Part shown: piece by piece, positions 52,024 to 60,404 of the stretch
How the letters are laid out: every line of letters begins with the position of its first letter
Position numbering within the stretch: position 1 is the first letter of the stretch
From: Acidimicrobiales bacterium
Lineage (GTDB): Bacteria > Actinomycetota > Acidimicrobiia > Acidimicrobiales > Aldehydirespiratoraceae
Length of the DNA stretch: 64,000 nucleotides
NCBI GenBank assembly: GCA_033344915.1
Contig: JAWPML010000001.1
Span: forward strand, 472,369-536,368
Direction of reading: 5' to 3'
The notes under the pieces: model-generated
The model's input: only the letters and a program-made list of their open reading frames with translations
Told to the model about the DNA's origin: nothing
Database searches by the model: none
Made by a program: the position numbers and the translations under genes

Positions 52024-54890
52024 TCGAGCTCTTCGGCATCGAGCTGTCGCAACAGAGCGTCGTCATCGGGCTCATCACCGGTCTGACCTACGCCGCGCTG
52101 GCGGCGGGGTTCGTCCTGGTCTACCGATCCACGGGCGTGCTCAACTTCGCCCACGGCGAGATGGGCGTGTTCGGGCTCGCCATCTTCGTGATGATGATCA
52201 TCAACTACGGCGTGTCGTGGTGGCTCGCGTTCTTCATCGCGGTGGCCGGGACGGCGTTGATCGGCATGGTCGTCGAGCTGATCGTGGTCAGACGGTTGTT
52301 CACGTCGCCCCGACTCGTGATCCTGATCGCGACGATCGGTGTCGGGCAGATCTTCACCCTCGCCCGCGTGTCGTGGATTCCCGACATCACCACGGGTGGT
52401 TCGATCCCGACCGCGTTCACGATGGAGTGGAACCCGACGGATCACATTCGTCTCCAGGCCCGCGAGATCACCGTCCTGATCGTCGTGCCGGCCCTGATCG
52501 CGTTGCTCGGCCTGTTCATGACCCGCACGCGCTTCGGCCTCGCGGTACGGGCGTCGGCCGACAATCCCGACACCGCCCGGGTCTACGGCACCTCGCCGCG
52601 GCGGGTCTCGACGATCGTCTGGACCATCGCCGGGGCGTTCAGCGCGACGACCGCCATCCTCACCGCGCCGCTGCAGGGCCTCCAGGCCGCCCAGGTCGAC
52701 GACACCGGCAACCTCCTCGTGGAGGAACTGCTCCTCAAGGTGCTCGTCGTGTCGTTGCTCGCCCGCATGCGGTCGCTCCCCGGTGTGCTGTGGGCCGGGC
52801 TCGCCGTCGGGCTGGTCGAGAACATCGTCCGCTTCAACGTGGACAGTACGAACCAGAAGATCGTCAACGTCTGGTTCTTCGTGACGGTGCTGGTCGTCGT
52901 GCTCTGGTTCATCAAGGAGGGCAAGCAGGACGGCTGGTCGCTGTCGCCTCCGTCTCGGCCCATCCCGGAGCGGCTCCGCACCGTGTGGTGGGTCCGCAAC
53001 CTCAACGGGATCGGGTTCGTCTTCCTCTTCGGCGGCCTCGCGAGCATCCCGATCTTCGTCACCACCTCCGCGGGGATCCTCATCTGGACCGAGATGCTCC
53101 TCTTCGCGATGGTCGCGCTGTCGCTGACGATCCTCACGGGATGGGGCGGCCAGCTGTCGCTCGGCCAGTTCGCGTTCGTCGGACTCGGCGCGCTGTCGAC
53201 CCTGGCCTTCACGAAAGGCCACGACATCCCGATCCCGTTCGACCTGTTCGATGCGAGCGTCGAGCTGCCGTGGGGTCTCGCGGTCATCGCCGCGGTGACG
53301 CTCGGCGTGGTGGCGGCCGTCCTCGTGGGCCTTCCCGCGTTGCGGGTGCGGGGGCTCTTCCTCGCGGTCACGACGCTCGCGTTCGCGGTCGCGGCCGGCT
53401 CCTGGCTGCTCACCCAGGACTTCTTCACCGGCGGCACCTCGGCTCCGCGGCCGGCCCGACCGCCGTCGTTCCTGGGCATGGACTTCTCGGCCTCGCGCCG
53501 CAGCCTGTACCTGCTGTGTCTCGTGGCGCTGATGCTCACGGCGTGGATCGCGGGGCGGATCCGCTCGTCCGGGCTCGGCCGCACGCTGATCGCGGTGCGT
53601 GACAACGAGGAGATGGCGGCCGCCTCGACGGTGTCGCCCGCCCGCGCCAAGCTCACCGCCTTCGCCGTGGCCGGCGGGATCTCGGCGCTGGCGGGTTCTC
53701 TGTTCGTCATCGTCCAACCGTCGCTGGCGCCGGCCCAGCAATTCGCCCCCGCGGCCTCGGTCCGCGTCGTCGTCATGGCGATCATCGGCGGGCTCGGCTC
53801 GATCGCCGGTCCGATCCTCGGGTCGATGTGGATCATCGGCATCCCGGAGCTCACCCCGGATCGGCTCCGCGCCCTGCAACAGCTGCTGACGTCAAACATC
53901 GGGCTGCTCATTCTGTTGATGTACTTCCCCGGCGGCCTGCTCCAGATCGTCCACAACGCCCGCGGCGGTGTCCTCGCCCTCGCCGAGCGGCGCTACGCAT
54001 CCCGTGACGACGACGCCGGCCCGCCGGCGGTGCACCGGGCGGTGCCGACCGCGGGTCGCGAGCGCGGACCGCAGCCTGACGGCCCGGCGCTGGTCGCGAG
54101 CGGGATCACCGTTCGCTTCGGCGGCAACATCGCCGTCGACAACGTGTCGTTCCACGTCGAGCACGGCGAGCTGGTCGGGCTCATCGGCACCAACGGCGCC
54201 GGCAAGTCGACACTCCTCAACGCGATGAGCGGGTTCGTCCCCGCCGAGGGGCGCGTCGAGGTGCTCGGTCTCGACGTCTCGTCCAAGAGTGCTCCGGCGC
54301 GCCACCGGGTCGGGCTCGGGCGCGGCTTCCAGGCCGCGCGGCTCTATCCGGAGCTGACGGTGCGGGAATCGTTGATGGTCGCGCTCGAGGCCCGCCAGAA
54401 GTCGTTGATCGTCCCGTCGATGACGGGGCTCCCGCCGTCGCCCGGGCACGAACGGACCAAGCTGGCCGAGGCCGACGAGATCATCGACTATCTCGGCCTC
54501 GGGCGCTACGCCGATCAGGTGATCGGCGCCCTGTCCACGGGCACCCGCCGGATCGTCGAGCTCGGCAGTCTGCTCGCCGTCGATGCCCGCGTCCTGCTGC
54601 TCGACGAGCCGACCGGCGGTGTCGCCCAGCGGGAAACCGAGGCATTCGGGCCGCTCATCAAGAAGATCCAGGCCGAGCTCGAGGCGTCCGTGGTCGTCAT
54701 CGAGCACGACATGCCCCTCGTGATGAGCATCTCTGATCGCGTCTACTGCCTCGAGTCCGGATCGGTGATCGCGGAGGGAACGCCCGACGTGGTGCGCAAC
54801 GACCCGCTGGTCATCGCCAGCTATCTGGGCACCGACGAGCGGGCCATCCAGCGGTCCGGCACCGTCGGCGAGGCGAGCACCGCGGAATAG
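52020..54890 (+). CDS. fusion of LivH and LivM permeases with LivG-type ATPase
   Basis: 956 aa. Residues 1 to ~300 are LivH (GLTYAALAAGFVLVYRSTGVLNFAHGEMG), ~350-645 LivM (LTGWGGQLSLGQFAFVGLGA; RDNEEMAAASTVSPARAKL) and ~690-935 LivG (ALVASGITVRFGG; Walker A IGTNGAGKSTLL near 722; Walker B LLLDEPTGG). In LivG the usual LSxGxQRR signature reads LSTGTRRIVELG, without the Gln. GTG 52020 overlaps the MFS-LivF stop. With that protein and the LivK-like lipoprotein a full importer is encoded by three chains instead of five. Confidence 0.9.
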   Translation: MIELFGIELSQQSVVIGLITGLTYAALAAGFVLVYRSTGVLNFAHGEMGVFGLAIFVMMIINYGVSWWLAFFIAVAGTALIGMVVELIVVRRLFTSPRLVILIATIGVGQIFTLARVSWIPDITTGGSIPTAFTMEWNPTDHIRLQAREITVLIVVPALIALLGLFMTRTRFGLAVRASADNPDTARVYGTSPRRVSTIVWTIAGAFSATTAILTAPLQGLQAAQVDDTGNLLVEELLLKVLVVSLLARMRSLPGVLWAGLAVGLVENIVRFNVDSTNQKIVNVWFFVTVLVVVLWFIKEGKQDGWSLSPPSRPIPERLRTVWWVRNLNGIGFVFLFGGLASIPIFVTTSAGILIWTEMLLFAMVALSLTILTGWGGQLSLGQFAFVGLGALSTLAFTKGHDIPIPFDLFDASVELPWGLAVIAAVTLGVVAAVLVGLPALRVRGLFLAVTTLAFAVAAGSWLLTQDFFTGGTSAPRPARPPSFLGMDFSASRRSLYLLCLVALMLTAWIAGRIRSSGLGRTLIAVRDNEEMAAASTVSPARAKLTAFAVAGGISALAGSLFVIVQPSLAPAQQFAPAASVRVVVMAIIGGLGSIAGPILGSMWIIGIPELTPDRLRALQQLLTSNIGLLILLMYFPGGLLQIVHNARGGVLALAERRYASRDDDAGPPAVHRAVPTAGRERGPQPDGPALVASGITVRFGGNIAVDNVSFHVEHGELVGLIGTNGAGKSTLLNAMSGFVPAEGRVEVLGLDVSSKSAPARHRVGLGRGFQAARLYPELTVRESLMVALEARQKSLIVPSMTGLPPSPGHERTKLAEADEIIDYLGLGRYADQVIGALSTGTRRIVELGSLLAVDARVLLLDEPTGGVAQRETEAFGPLIKKIQAELEASVVVIEHDMPLVMSISDRVYCLESGSVIAEGTPDVVRNDPLVIASYLGTDERAIQRSGTVGEASTAE

Positions 54891-54958
54891 CTTCAAACCC
54901 GGCCGCCATCGGCCGACAGGACACGCAGAGACATGGGCTGACGCCCGGGGAGTGTGTT

Positions 54959-56314
54959 GTGTCGACCGGTAGCGAGAACGACCAGGGGCTGCGCCCGCCG
55001 AAGTCGCCAGAGGAACTCGGGGTCCCGTACGCCCTCGTGGCCGACCTCGTGCTGCGGCGCTGCCTACTCGAAGGCAAGACGAACGTCACCGGGCTCTCCA
55101 ACGCCCTCGCGCTGAGTGCCGGCCTCGTCGACAAGATCGTGCAGGAGCTGCGCGAGAAGAAGGAGATCGAGGTCCTCGGCATGGTCGGGCGCGACTACAC
55201 GCTCGCCCTCACCGGCCTCGGTCAGCAGCACGCCAACGACCGCCTGGCCCAGTCCCGCTACGCCGGTGCCTGCCCGGTCTCGCTCGACCACTATCGCGAG
55301 GTGGTCGCCCGCCAGCGGCTCGCCGTCTACGTCAACCGCGAGATGCTCAAGACGGCCTTCTCGGACCTCGTCATCGCGGACGAACTCCTCGACGACCTCG
55401 GCCCGGCCCTCAACGCCAACGGTGCGATGTTCCTCTACGGCCCGCCCGGCACCGGCAAGACGTCGATCGCCGAGCGGATCGTGCGCATCAGCCCCGACCA
55501 GGTGCTCGTGCCCAAGGCCATCGAGGTCGACGGTCAGATCATCAGCGTGTTCGACTCGACGGTGCACATCGCGGCCGACCGCCAGCCGGAGGATCTCGAT
55601 CCCCGGTGGGTGCTCTGCCATCGGCCCCGGGTCGTCGTTGGCGGCGAGCTGACCGGTTCGATGCTCGACCTCACCTACGACCACACCAGCGGCGTCTATC
55701 TGGCCCCGCTGCAGATGAAGGCCAACAACGGCGTGATGATCATCGACGACTTCGGTCGCCAGGTGCTCACCCCCGATCAACTCCTCAACCGCTGGATCGT
55801 GCCGCTCGATCGCCGCATCGACTTCCTGTCGCTCAACTACGGCGTGAGCTTCGAGGTGCCGTTCGACGTCAAGGTCGTGCTCTCCACGAACCTCGATCCG
55901 ACCGACCTCGGCGACGAGGCGTTCTTCCGGCGGATCCAGTCGAAGATCTTCATCGGTCCCATCGGCGAGGACGCGTTCGACTGGATCCTCGCCCGTGTCG
56001 CCCACGGCATGGGCGTGGCGTGTGACGGTGAGTCCGCCGCCTACCTACGGATGCTGTGTGTGCAGGAGGGCGGCGACCTGCGCCCGTACCTGCCCGCCGA
56101 CGTCTGCAAGCTCGTCAAGGCCCTGGCCCTCTACGAAGGCGTGGCCCCGGCCCTCGACCGCCACTCGATCGACCGCGTGTTGAGCCTCTACTACACCCGC
56201 GGCATCGGGGCCCCTCCCGGGGGCCACGGCAAGGCGTCCGTGGAGTCCCCCGACGCCACGAACACCCTGCTGGCCCAGATGGCCGATTCGCCACCATCGG
56301 TCAGCACGTTCTGA
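54959..56314 (+). CDS. AAA-family ATPase with N-terminal winged-helix-like region
   Basis: 451 aa. Residues ~15-95 have a helix-turn-helix character (LRRCLLEGKTNVTGLSNALA; LVDKIVQELREKKEIEVLG); residues ~125-380 form an AAA domain with Walker A LYGPPGTGKTSI and Walker B VMIIDDFGRQV, followed by a sensor-like LSTNLDPTDLGDEAFFRRIQ. A C-terminal helical part and a Ser/Ala tail follow. GTG 54959 with GGGGAG ~10 nt upstream. I recognise the architecture from unassigned actinobacterial and proteobacterial ATPases but not a function. It is 68 bp after the LivHMG gene on the same strand. Confidence 0.82.
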   Translation: MSTGSENDQGLRPPKSPEELGVPYALVADLVLRRCLLEGKTNVTGLSNALALSAGLVDKIVQELREKKEIEVLGMVGRDYTLALTGLGQQHANDRLAQSRYAGACPVSLDHYREVVARQRLAVYVNREMLKTAFSDLVIADELLDDLGPALNANGAMFLYGPPGTGKTSIAERIVRISPDQVLVPKAIEVDGQIISVFDSTVHIAADRQPEDLDPRWVLCHRPRVVVGGELTGSMLDLTYDHTSGVYLAPLQMKANNGVMIIDDFGRQVLTPDQLLNRWIVPLDRRIDFLSLNYGVSFEVPFDVKVVLSTNLDPTDLGDEAFFRRIQSKIFIGPIGEDAFDWILARVAHGMGVACDGESAAYLRMLCVQEGGDLRPYLPADVCKLVKALALYEGVAPALDRHSIDRVLSLYYTRGIGAPPGGHGKASVESPDATNTLLAQMADSPPSVSTF

Positions 56315-56321
56315 CCGGCAC

Positions 56322-56327
56322 TACCGT
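56322..56327 (+). promoter_or_regulatory. putative -10 box TACCGT
   Basis: TACCGT, 6 nt before ATG 56334; leaderless-type promoter. Confidence 0.45.
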
Positions 56328-56333
56328 GCGGCG

Positions 56334-57272
56334 ATGGACTTCAGCTTCTGGCCGACCACCGCCCAACCCTGGCCCGATCTGCTCGCCGGCTGTCAGTGGG
56401 CCGAAACCAACGGGTGGCACGGCGTCTGGGTACCCGACCACTTCATGACCAACGTGCCGGTCGGCCCGCCGGTTGACGAGGAACTCGCCCCCTGGCTCGA
56501 AGCCTGGACCACGCAGGCGGCGCTGGCGGCGTTGGTGCCGCGGGTCCGCATCGGCACGATGGTCGGCGGGAACCGCTACCGCCACCCCGCGCTCGTCGCG
56601 AACATGGCGGGCACGGTGGACGAGATCTCGGGCGGGCGGCTCGTCGTCGGGCTCGGTGCCGGCTGGCAGGAGAACGAGCACCAGCGCTACGGAATCGATC
56701 TCGGCTCGGTTGCGGCCCGCTCCGATGCCCTGGAGGAAGCCTGCGCGGTGATCCGGGGCCTGCTCGACGGTCAGCGAACGACCTTCGCCGGCGAGCACTA
56801 CGCGCTCGATGAGGCGCCGTGCGCGCCGGCGGGATTCGAGGGTCGACGGATTCCCCTGCTCGTGGGCGGCAAGGGGGAGCAACGCACGTTGCGTACCGTC
56901 GCCCGCCACGCCGACCAGTGGAACATGTGGGCGTATCCCCATGAGGTCGCCCACAAGCGGGAGGTGATCGCCCGCTGGTGCGACGAGGTCGATCGTGATC
57001 CGGCCGAGATTCGCATCACGATCTCCGCCATGGGCCGCCTCTGCGAGTCGCCGGAGGAACGGGAGCGGGTGTCGGCGCGGTTGGGGAACCATGGTGGCCT
57101 GGTCGGCGCCTCGGTCGGCGAGATCCGCGACGCGGTCGGCGCCTATGCGGAGGCGGGAGTGGACGAGCTCGTCATCGCGGACTTCAACCTGCCCCTCGAC
57201 CGTCGGTCGGACCTGCTCGACGAGTTACAGCAGGACGTTTTCGCTGATTTCGGCGACTTCTCGCGCCAGTGA
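56334..57272 (+). CDS. LLM-class (F420-dependent type) oxidoreductase
   Basis: 312-aa luciferase-like monooxygenase-fold enzyme. The sequence begins MDFSFWPTTAQPW, with GWHGVWVPDHFMTN, RVRIGTMVGGNRYRHPALVANMAGTVD and GGRLVVGLGAGWQENEH, the common signature of the F420 subgroup in actinobacteria. Most such enzymes oxidise or reduce small substrates with F420 or FMN; the substrate cannot be told here. Full length, and the family-typical GKGEQRTLRTVARHADQWN is present. Confidence 0.9.
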   Translation: MDFSFWPTTAQPWPDLLAGCQWAETNGWHGVWVPDHFMTNVPVGPPVDEELAPWLEAWTTQAALAALVPRVRIGTMVGGNRYRHPALVANMAGTVDEISGGRLVVGLGAGWQENEHQRYGIDLGSVAARSDALEEACAVIRGLLDGQRTTFAGEHYALDEAPCAPAGFEGRRIPLLVGGKGEQRTLRTVARHADQWNMWAYPHEVAHKREVIARWCDEVDRDPAEIRITISAMGRLCESPEERERVSARLGNHGGLVGASVGEIRDAVGAYAEAGVDELVIADFNLPLDRRSDLLDELQQDVFADFGDFSRQ

Positions 57273-57331
57273 CGCCCCGATGACGCACGATCGGCATGGT
57301 TCTCGGTGAGAGCCATTCCTCTGGAGGAACC

Positions 57332-57982
57332 ATGAAAACCGTGATGAAACTGCTCACCGCGCTCTTCGCTGTGGCCTTGATCGCTGCGTCCTGTGGCGAC
57401 GACGATTCGGTGGATCAGGACGCCGTCGACGAGATTCTCGACGACGGTGGTGACGACGCCGAACCCGAACCCGAACCCGAACCCGAACCCGAGCCGGAGC
57501 CGGAGTCCGAGCCGGAGCCGGAGCCCGAACCCGAGCCGGAACCCGAGCCAGAGCCGGAACCGGTGGCGGCGACGCCGACCGATCACTGTGTCGTCCTGCA
57601 CCACTACCAGGAGCCGACGCTGTTCCCGACGGCCCCCTACCACGTGACGGTGTTCACCGACATCGACCTCATCGAGGGCGACGAGGTCACGGTCGTCATG
57701 CCGAACGGCGAGGAATTCGACCTCCTGACGCGGGTCACCAGTGACGACCTCATCGGCGGGATCGACGTCCGATTCCCGGTCTTCGGTCCGGGTCAGGTGG
57801 AGCTTCCGCAGATCTCGGTCAATGGTGAACTGCTCGACCTGTCGACGATGTACTGGGAAGGCAACTCGGGCTTCGTCGCCGCGGGTGCCGACGTCCGCGA
57901 CGAGGAGATCTACGGCGCGGCACTGCCCTGCACGCTCGCCTACATGGTGATGGTCGACCCGCCGTCGGTCGCCTTCGGCTGA
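57332..57982 (+). CDS. lipoprotein with Glu-Pro repeat linker, 216 aa
   Basis: Signal peptide with lipobox IAASC (Cys21), an Asp-rich patch (~22-43), a (Glu-Pro)n linker (~44-77) encoded by 6-bp repeats, and a C-terminal domain of ~135 aa with beta-rich sequence and only two Cys ([20 protein letters not shown]), which may form a disulphide. ATG 57332 is preferred over an ATG 36 nt upstream because GGAGGA lies at 57323-57328. Function unknown; the linker would span the cell wall. Confidence 0.82.
   Translation: MKTVMKLLTALFAVALIAASCGDDDSVDQDAVDEILDDGGDDAEPEPEPEPEPEPEPESEPEPEPEPEPEPEPEPEPVAATPTDHCVVLHHYQEPTLFPTAPYHVTVFTDIDLIEGDEVTVVMPNGEEFDLLTRVTSDDLIGGIDVRFPVFGPGQVELPQISVNGELLDLSTMYWEGNSGFVAAGADVRDEEIYGAALPCTLAYMVMVDPPSVAFG
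57461..57562 (+). repeat. 6-bp tandem repeat coding (Glu-Pro)n
   Basis: About 17 copies of GAACCC/GAGCCG-type hexamers with a single Glu-Ser variant. Likely to change length by slippage. Confidence 0.85.
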
Positions 57983-58003
57983 GTCTGCGGCCGAGGGCTC
58001 CCG

Positions 58004-58510
58004 CTACGCGTCGACGACGCGGTGGCGGGCGTCCTCGGCGCTGACCACCGGCGGCTCGGTCGACCACGGGAAGTTGATCCACTGGTCGGTCCGCTTCCAG
58101 ACGTACTCGCACTTCACCAGCGAGTGGGACTTCTCGTAGAGCACCGCCGACCGCACCTCCGCGACCCGCGCCGAGCAGAGATCGTGGACCATCTTCAGGG
58201 TGTGGCCCGTGTCGGCCACGTCGTCGGCGATGAGGACCTTGGCGTCCTCCATGTCCACGAAGTCGACATAGGGAGGGAGCATCACGGGAACGGGCAGGCG
58301 CTCGTCGACGCCGGTGTAGTACTCGCAGTTCATCACGTAGATGTTCTTGACCGACAGGGCGTAGCCGAGTGATCCGGCCACGAAGAGCCCACCGCGAGCG
58401 ATCGCCAGGATCAGTTCGGGGCGGTAGCCGTCGTCGGCCACCGCCTGGGCCAGCTCCCGGACGGCGCTGCCGTACGTGGCGTAGTCGAGTACTTCACGCT
58501 CGTCGCTCAT
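58004..58510 (-). CDS. phosphoribosyltransferase family protein
   Basis: 168-aa type I PRTase. The PRPP motif is VLIADDVADTGHTL, and AIARGGLFVAG is the PPi loop. A QWINFPW segment near the C-terminus resembles xanthine/hypoxanthine PRTases of archaea and actinobacteria, so salvage of a purine base is likely but not proven. ATG 58510. Stands alone, convergent with the lipoprotein gene. Confidence 0.88.
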   Translation of the reverse strand: MSDEREVLDYATYGSAVRELAQAVADDGYRPELILAIARGGLFVAGSLGYALSVKNIYVMNCEYYTGVDERLPVPVMLPPYVDFVDMEDAKVLIADDVADTGHTLKMVHDLCSARVAEVRSAVLYEKSHSLVKCEYVWKRTDQWINFPWSTEPPVVSAEDARHRVVDA

Positions 58511-58570
58511 CGGCGCAACCTACCGCGTGGCGAAGCGGCGCGAGGAGGTCGGGCCTGCCAGGATGACGGG

Positions 58571-58990
58571 ATGATCCACACCGTCATGGACAACTGGGAC
58601 GCCCACCTGCGCGGGGAGTTCCCCGGCGGGCTCGACGAGCTCCTCCACGACGATTGCGTCTTCCTGTCGCCGATCGTCTTCTCGCCCCAGCGGGGCAAGG
58701 AACTCACAAAGCTCTACCTCGGTGCGGCGGGCAACGTCCTGCCCGGTGACATGGCCGACGAGCCCGATCCCGCGAAGGCCTTCCGCTACACCAAGCGGGT
58801 CCTCGACGGGAACCATGCGGTCCTCGAGTTCGAGACCTACATCGGCGACACGCTGGTGAACGGTGTCGACATCATGACGTGCGACGACGATGGCAAGATC
58901 GTCGAGTTCAAGGTGATGATCCGGCCGCTCCAGGCCATCAATCTCGTGCACGCCAACATGAAGGCGATGCTCGAGACGATGCAGGGCTGA
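58571..58990 (+). CDS. NTF2-like (SnoaL-type) protein, 139 aa
   Basis: Small alpha+beta-barrel-type protein: an N-terminal helix pair (VMDNWDAHLRGEF), FLSPIVFSPQRGKE and the C-terminal strands (HAVLEFETYIGDTLVNGVDIMTCDDDGKIVEFKVMIRP). This pattern is shared by SnoaL-like cyclases and limonene-epoxide hydrolase relatives; no catalytic residue set is certain. Divergent from the PRTase gene. Role unknown. Confidence 0.8.
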   Translation: MIHTVMDNWDAHLRGEFPGGLDELLHDDCVFLSPIVFSPQRGKELTKLYLGAAGNVLPGDMADEPDPAKAFRYTKRVLDGNHAVLEFETYIGDTLVNGVDIMTCDDDGKIVEFKVMIRPLQAINLVHANMKAMLETMQG

Positions 58991-59077
58991 CTCGCCGCCC
59001 CGCCCCGAGGCCCCGGCCCCGAAGCCCGACCGGGCGTGCAGGCGCGGCGGCGTGCGCTGCGACGTCAAACCGCGACG

Positions 59078-60382
59078 TCAACTGCGCCCGTCGAGCAGGC
59101 CGGCGACGAGGGCGGCGACCTCACTGCGTTCGGAGCGGGTGAGGGTGACGTGGCCGAAGAGCGGGTGCCCCCGCAGATGGTCGACCACGGCACCGATGCC
59201 GTCGTAGCGACCGACGCGGAGGTTGTCGCGCTGGGCGACGTCGTGGGTGAGCACGACCTTCGTGTTCTCGCCGACCCGGGTGAGGGCGGTGAGCAGCACG
59301 TTGCGTTCGAGGTTCTGGGCCTCGTCGACGATCACGAACGTGTCGGTGATCGAGCGCCCGCGGATGTGGGTCAGCGGCAGGACCTCGAGCAGCTCGCGAT
59401 GGATGACCTCGTCGACGACCTCGGGGCCGGCGATGGCTTCCAGAGCATCGTGGACGGCGGCGGCCCAGGGCGACATCTTGTCGCCCTCGGTGCCCGGCAG
59501 GTAGCCGAGATCCTGGCCACCGACCGCGTAGAGCGGACGGAAGACGATGACCCGCGAGTGGGACCGCTGCTCGAGCACGGCGTCGAGAGCGGCGGCGAGG
59601 GCGAGCACGCTCTTGCCGGTGCCGGCCCGTCCGCCCAGGGAGACGATGCCGACCCGGTCGTCGGTGAGCAGGTCGAGGGCGACATGCTGCTCGGCCGACC
59701 GGGGCCGCACGTCGAACACGGGGCGTTCGATGATGCGATGGACCCGCTTGTCGCCGTGGATGCGCCCGAGGCCCGACTGGGAGCCGGCCACGAGCGCGAC
59801 GCCCGTGTTGACCGGCAATGCCCGGGCCTCCTCGAGATCGACGACGCCGTCGGCGTAGAGCTCGTCGACCGTGGCGGAGTCGACCATCAGGTCGGTGTAG
59901 CCCGTCCAGCCGTCGTCGGCGACGTCGGTGTCGCGGAACTCCGAGGCCTCGAGCCCGACCACGCCCGCCTTGAGCCGCAGGGGCAGGTCCTTGGACACGA
60001 GCACGACCGCCGCGCCCTCGGCGGCGAGGTCGGCCGCGAGATTGGCAGCCACGCTGAGGATCCGGTTGTCGTTGGTGTCGGCGCGGAACCCGTCCGGGAG
60101 GATGTCTGCGTTCGTGTGGTTGAGCTCCACCCGCACCGTGCCGCCGTAGTCGTTGACGGGAAGCGGCTCGAGCAGGGTGCCGTGTCGTTCCCGGAGCTCT
60201 TCGAGGGCTCGTAGGGCGCTGCGGGCGGCCCAACCGAGCTCGAGATGATGGCGTTTCGCCTCGAGTTCGGTGAGCGTTGCGAGCGGGATGACGACGGCGT
60301 GTTCCTCGAACCGACCGAGAGCAGAGGGATCGCTCAGGAGTACGGAGGTGTCGAGGACGTAGGTGCGACTCGGTCCTGTCAT
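59078..60382 (-). CDS. PIN-PhoH family protein (PhoH2-type)
   Basis: 434 aa. The N-terminal PIN domain (~5-140) has the acidic residues in [17 protein letters not shown] and [10 protein letters not shown]; the C-terminal PhoH ATPase domain (~235-434) has Walker [16 protein letters not shown] and [12 protein letters not shown]. In mycobacteria the same architecture (PhoH2) is an RNA helicase/ribonuclease. ATG 60382 chosen; upstream extension is Arg/Pro-rich and overlaps the molybdoenzyme gene. Convergent with the NTF2-like gene. Confidence 0.92.
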   Translation of the reverse strand: MTGPSRTYVLDTSVLLSDPSALGRFEEHAVVIPLATLTELEAKRHHLELGWAARSALRALEELRERHGTLLEPLPVNDYGGTVRVELNHTNADILPDGFRADTNDNRILSVAANLAADLAAEGAAVVLVSKDLPLRLKAGVVGLEASEFRDTDVADDGWTGYTDLMVDSATVDELYADGVVDLEEARALPVNTGVALVAGSQSGLGRIHGDKRVHRIIERPVFDVRPRSAEQHVALDLLTDDRVGIVSLGGRAGTGKSVLALAAALDAVLEQRSHSRVIVFRPLYAVGGQDLGYLPGTEGDKMSPWAAAVHDALEAIAGPEVVDEVIHRELLEVLPLTHIRGRSITDTFVIVDEAQNLERNVLLTALTRVGENTKVVLTHDVAQRDNLRVGRYDGIGAVVDHLRGHPLFGHVTLTRSERSEVAALVAGLLDGRS

Positions 60383-60404
60383 GTGCTCTCGGAACCTAAC
60401 GGGG

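Noticed and set aside
51501-53879. 792-aa minus-strand open frame
   Set aside because: Shadow of the transporter fusion genes, with a low-complexity Arg/Asp/Glu composition.
59052-59080. Direct repeat GCGACGTCAA downstream of the NTF2-like gene
   Set aside because: Ten bases, two copies; may be chance in GC-rich DNA.
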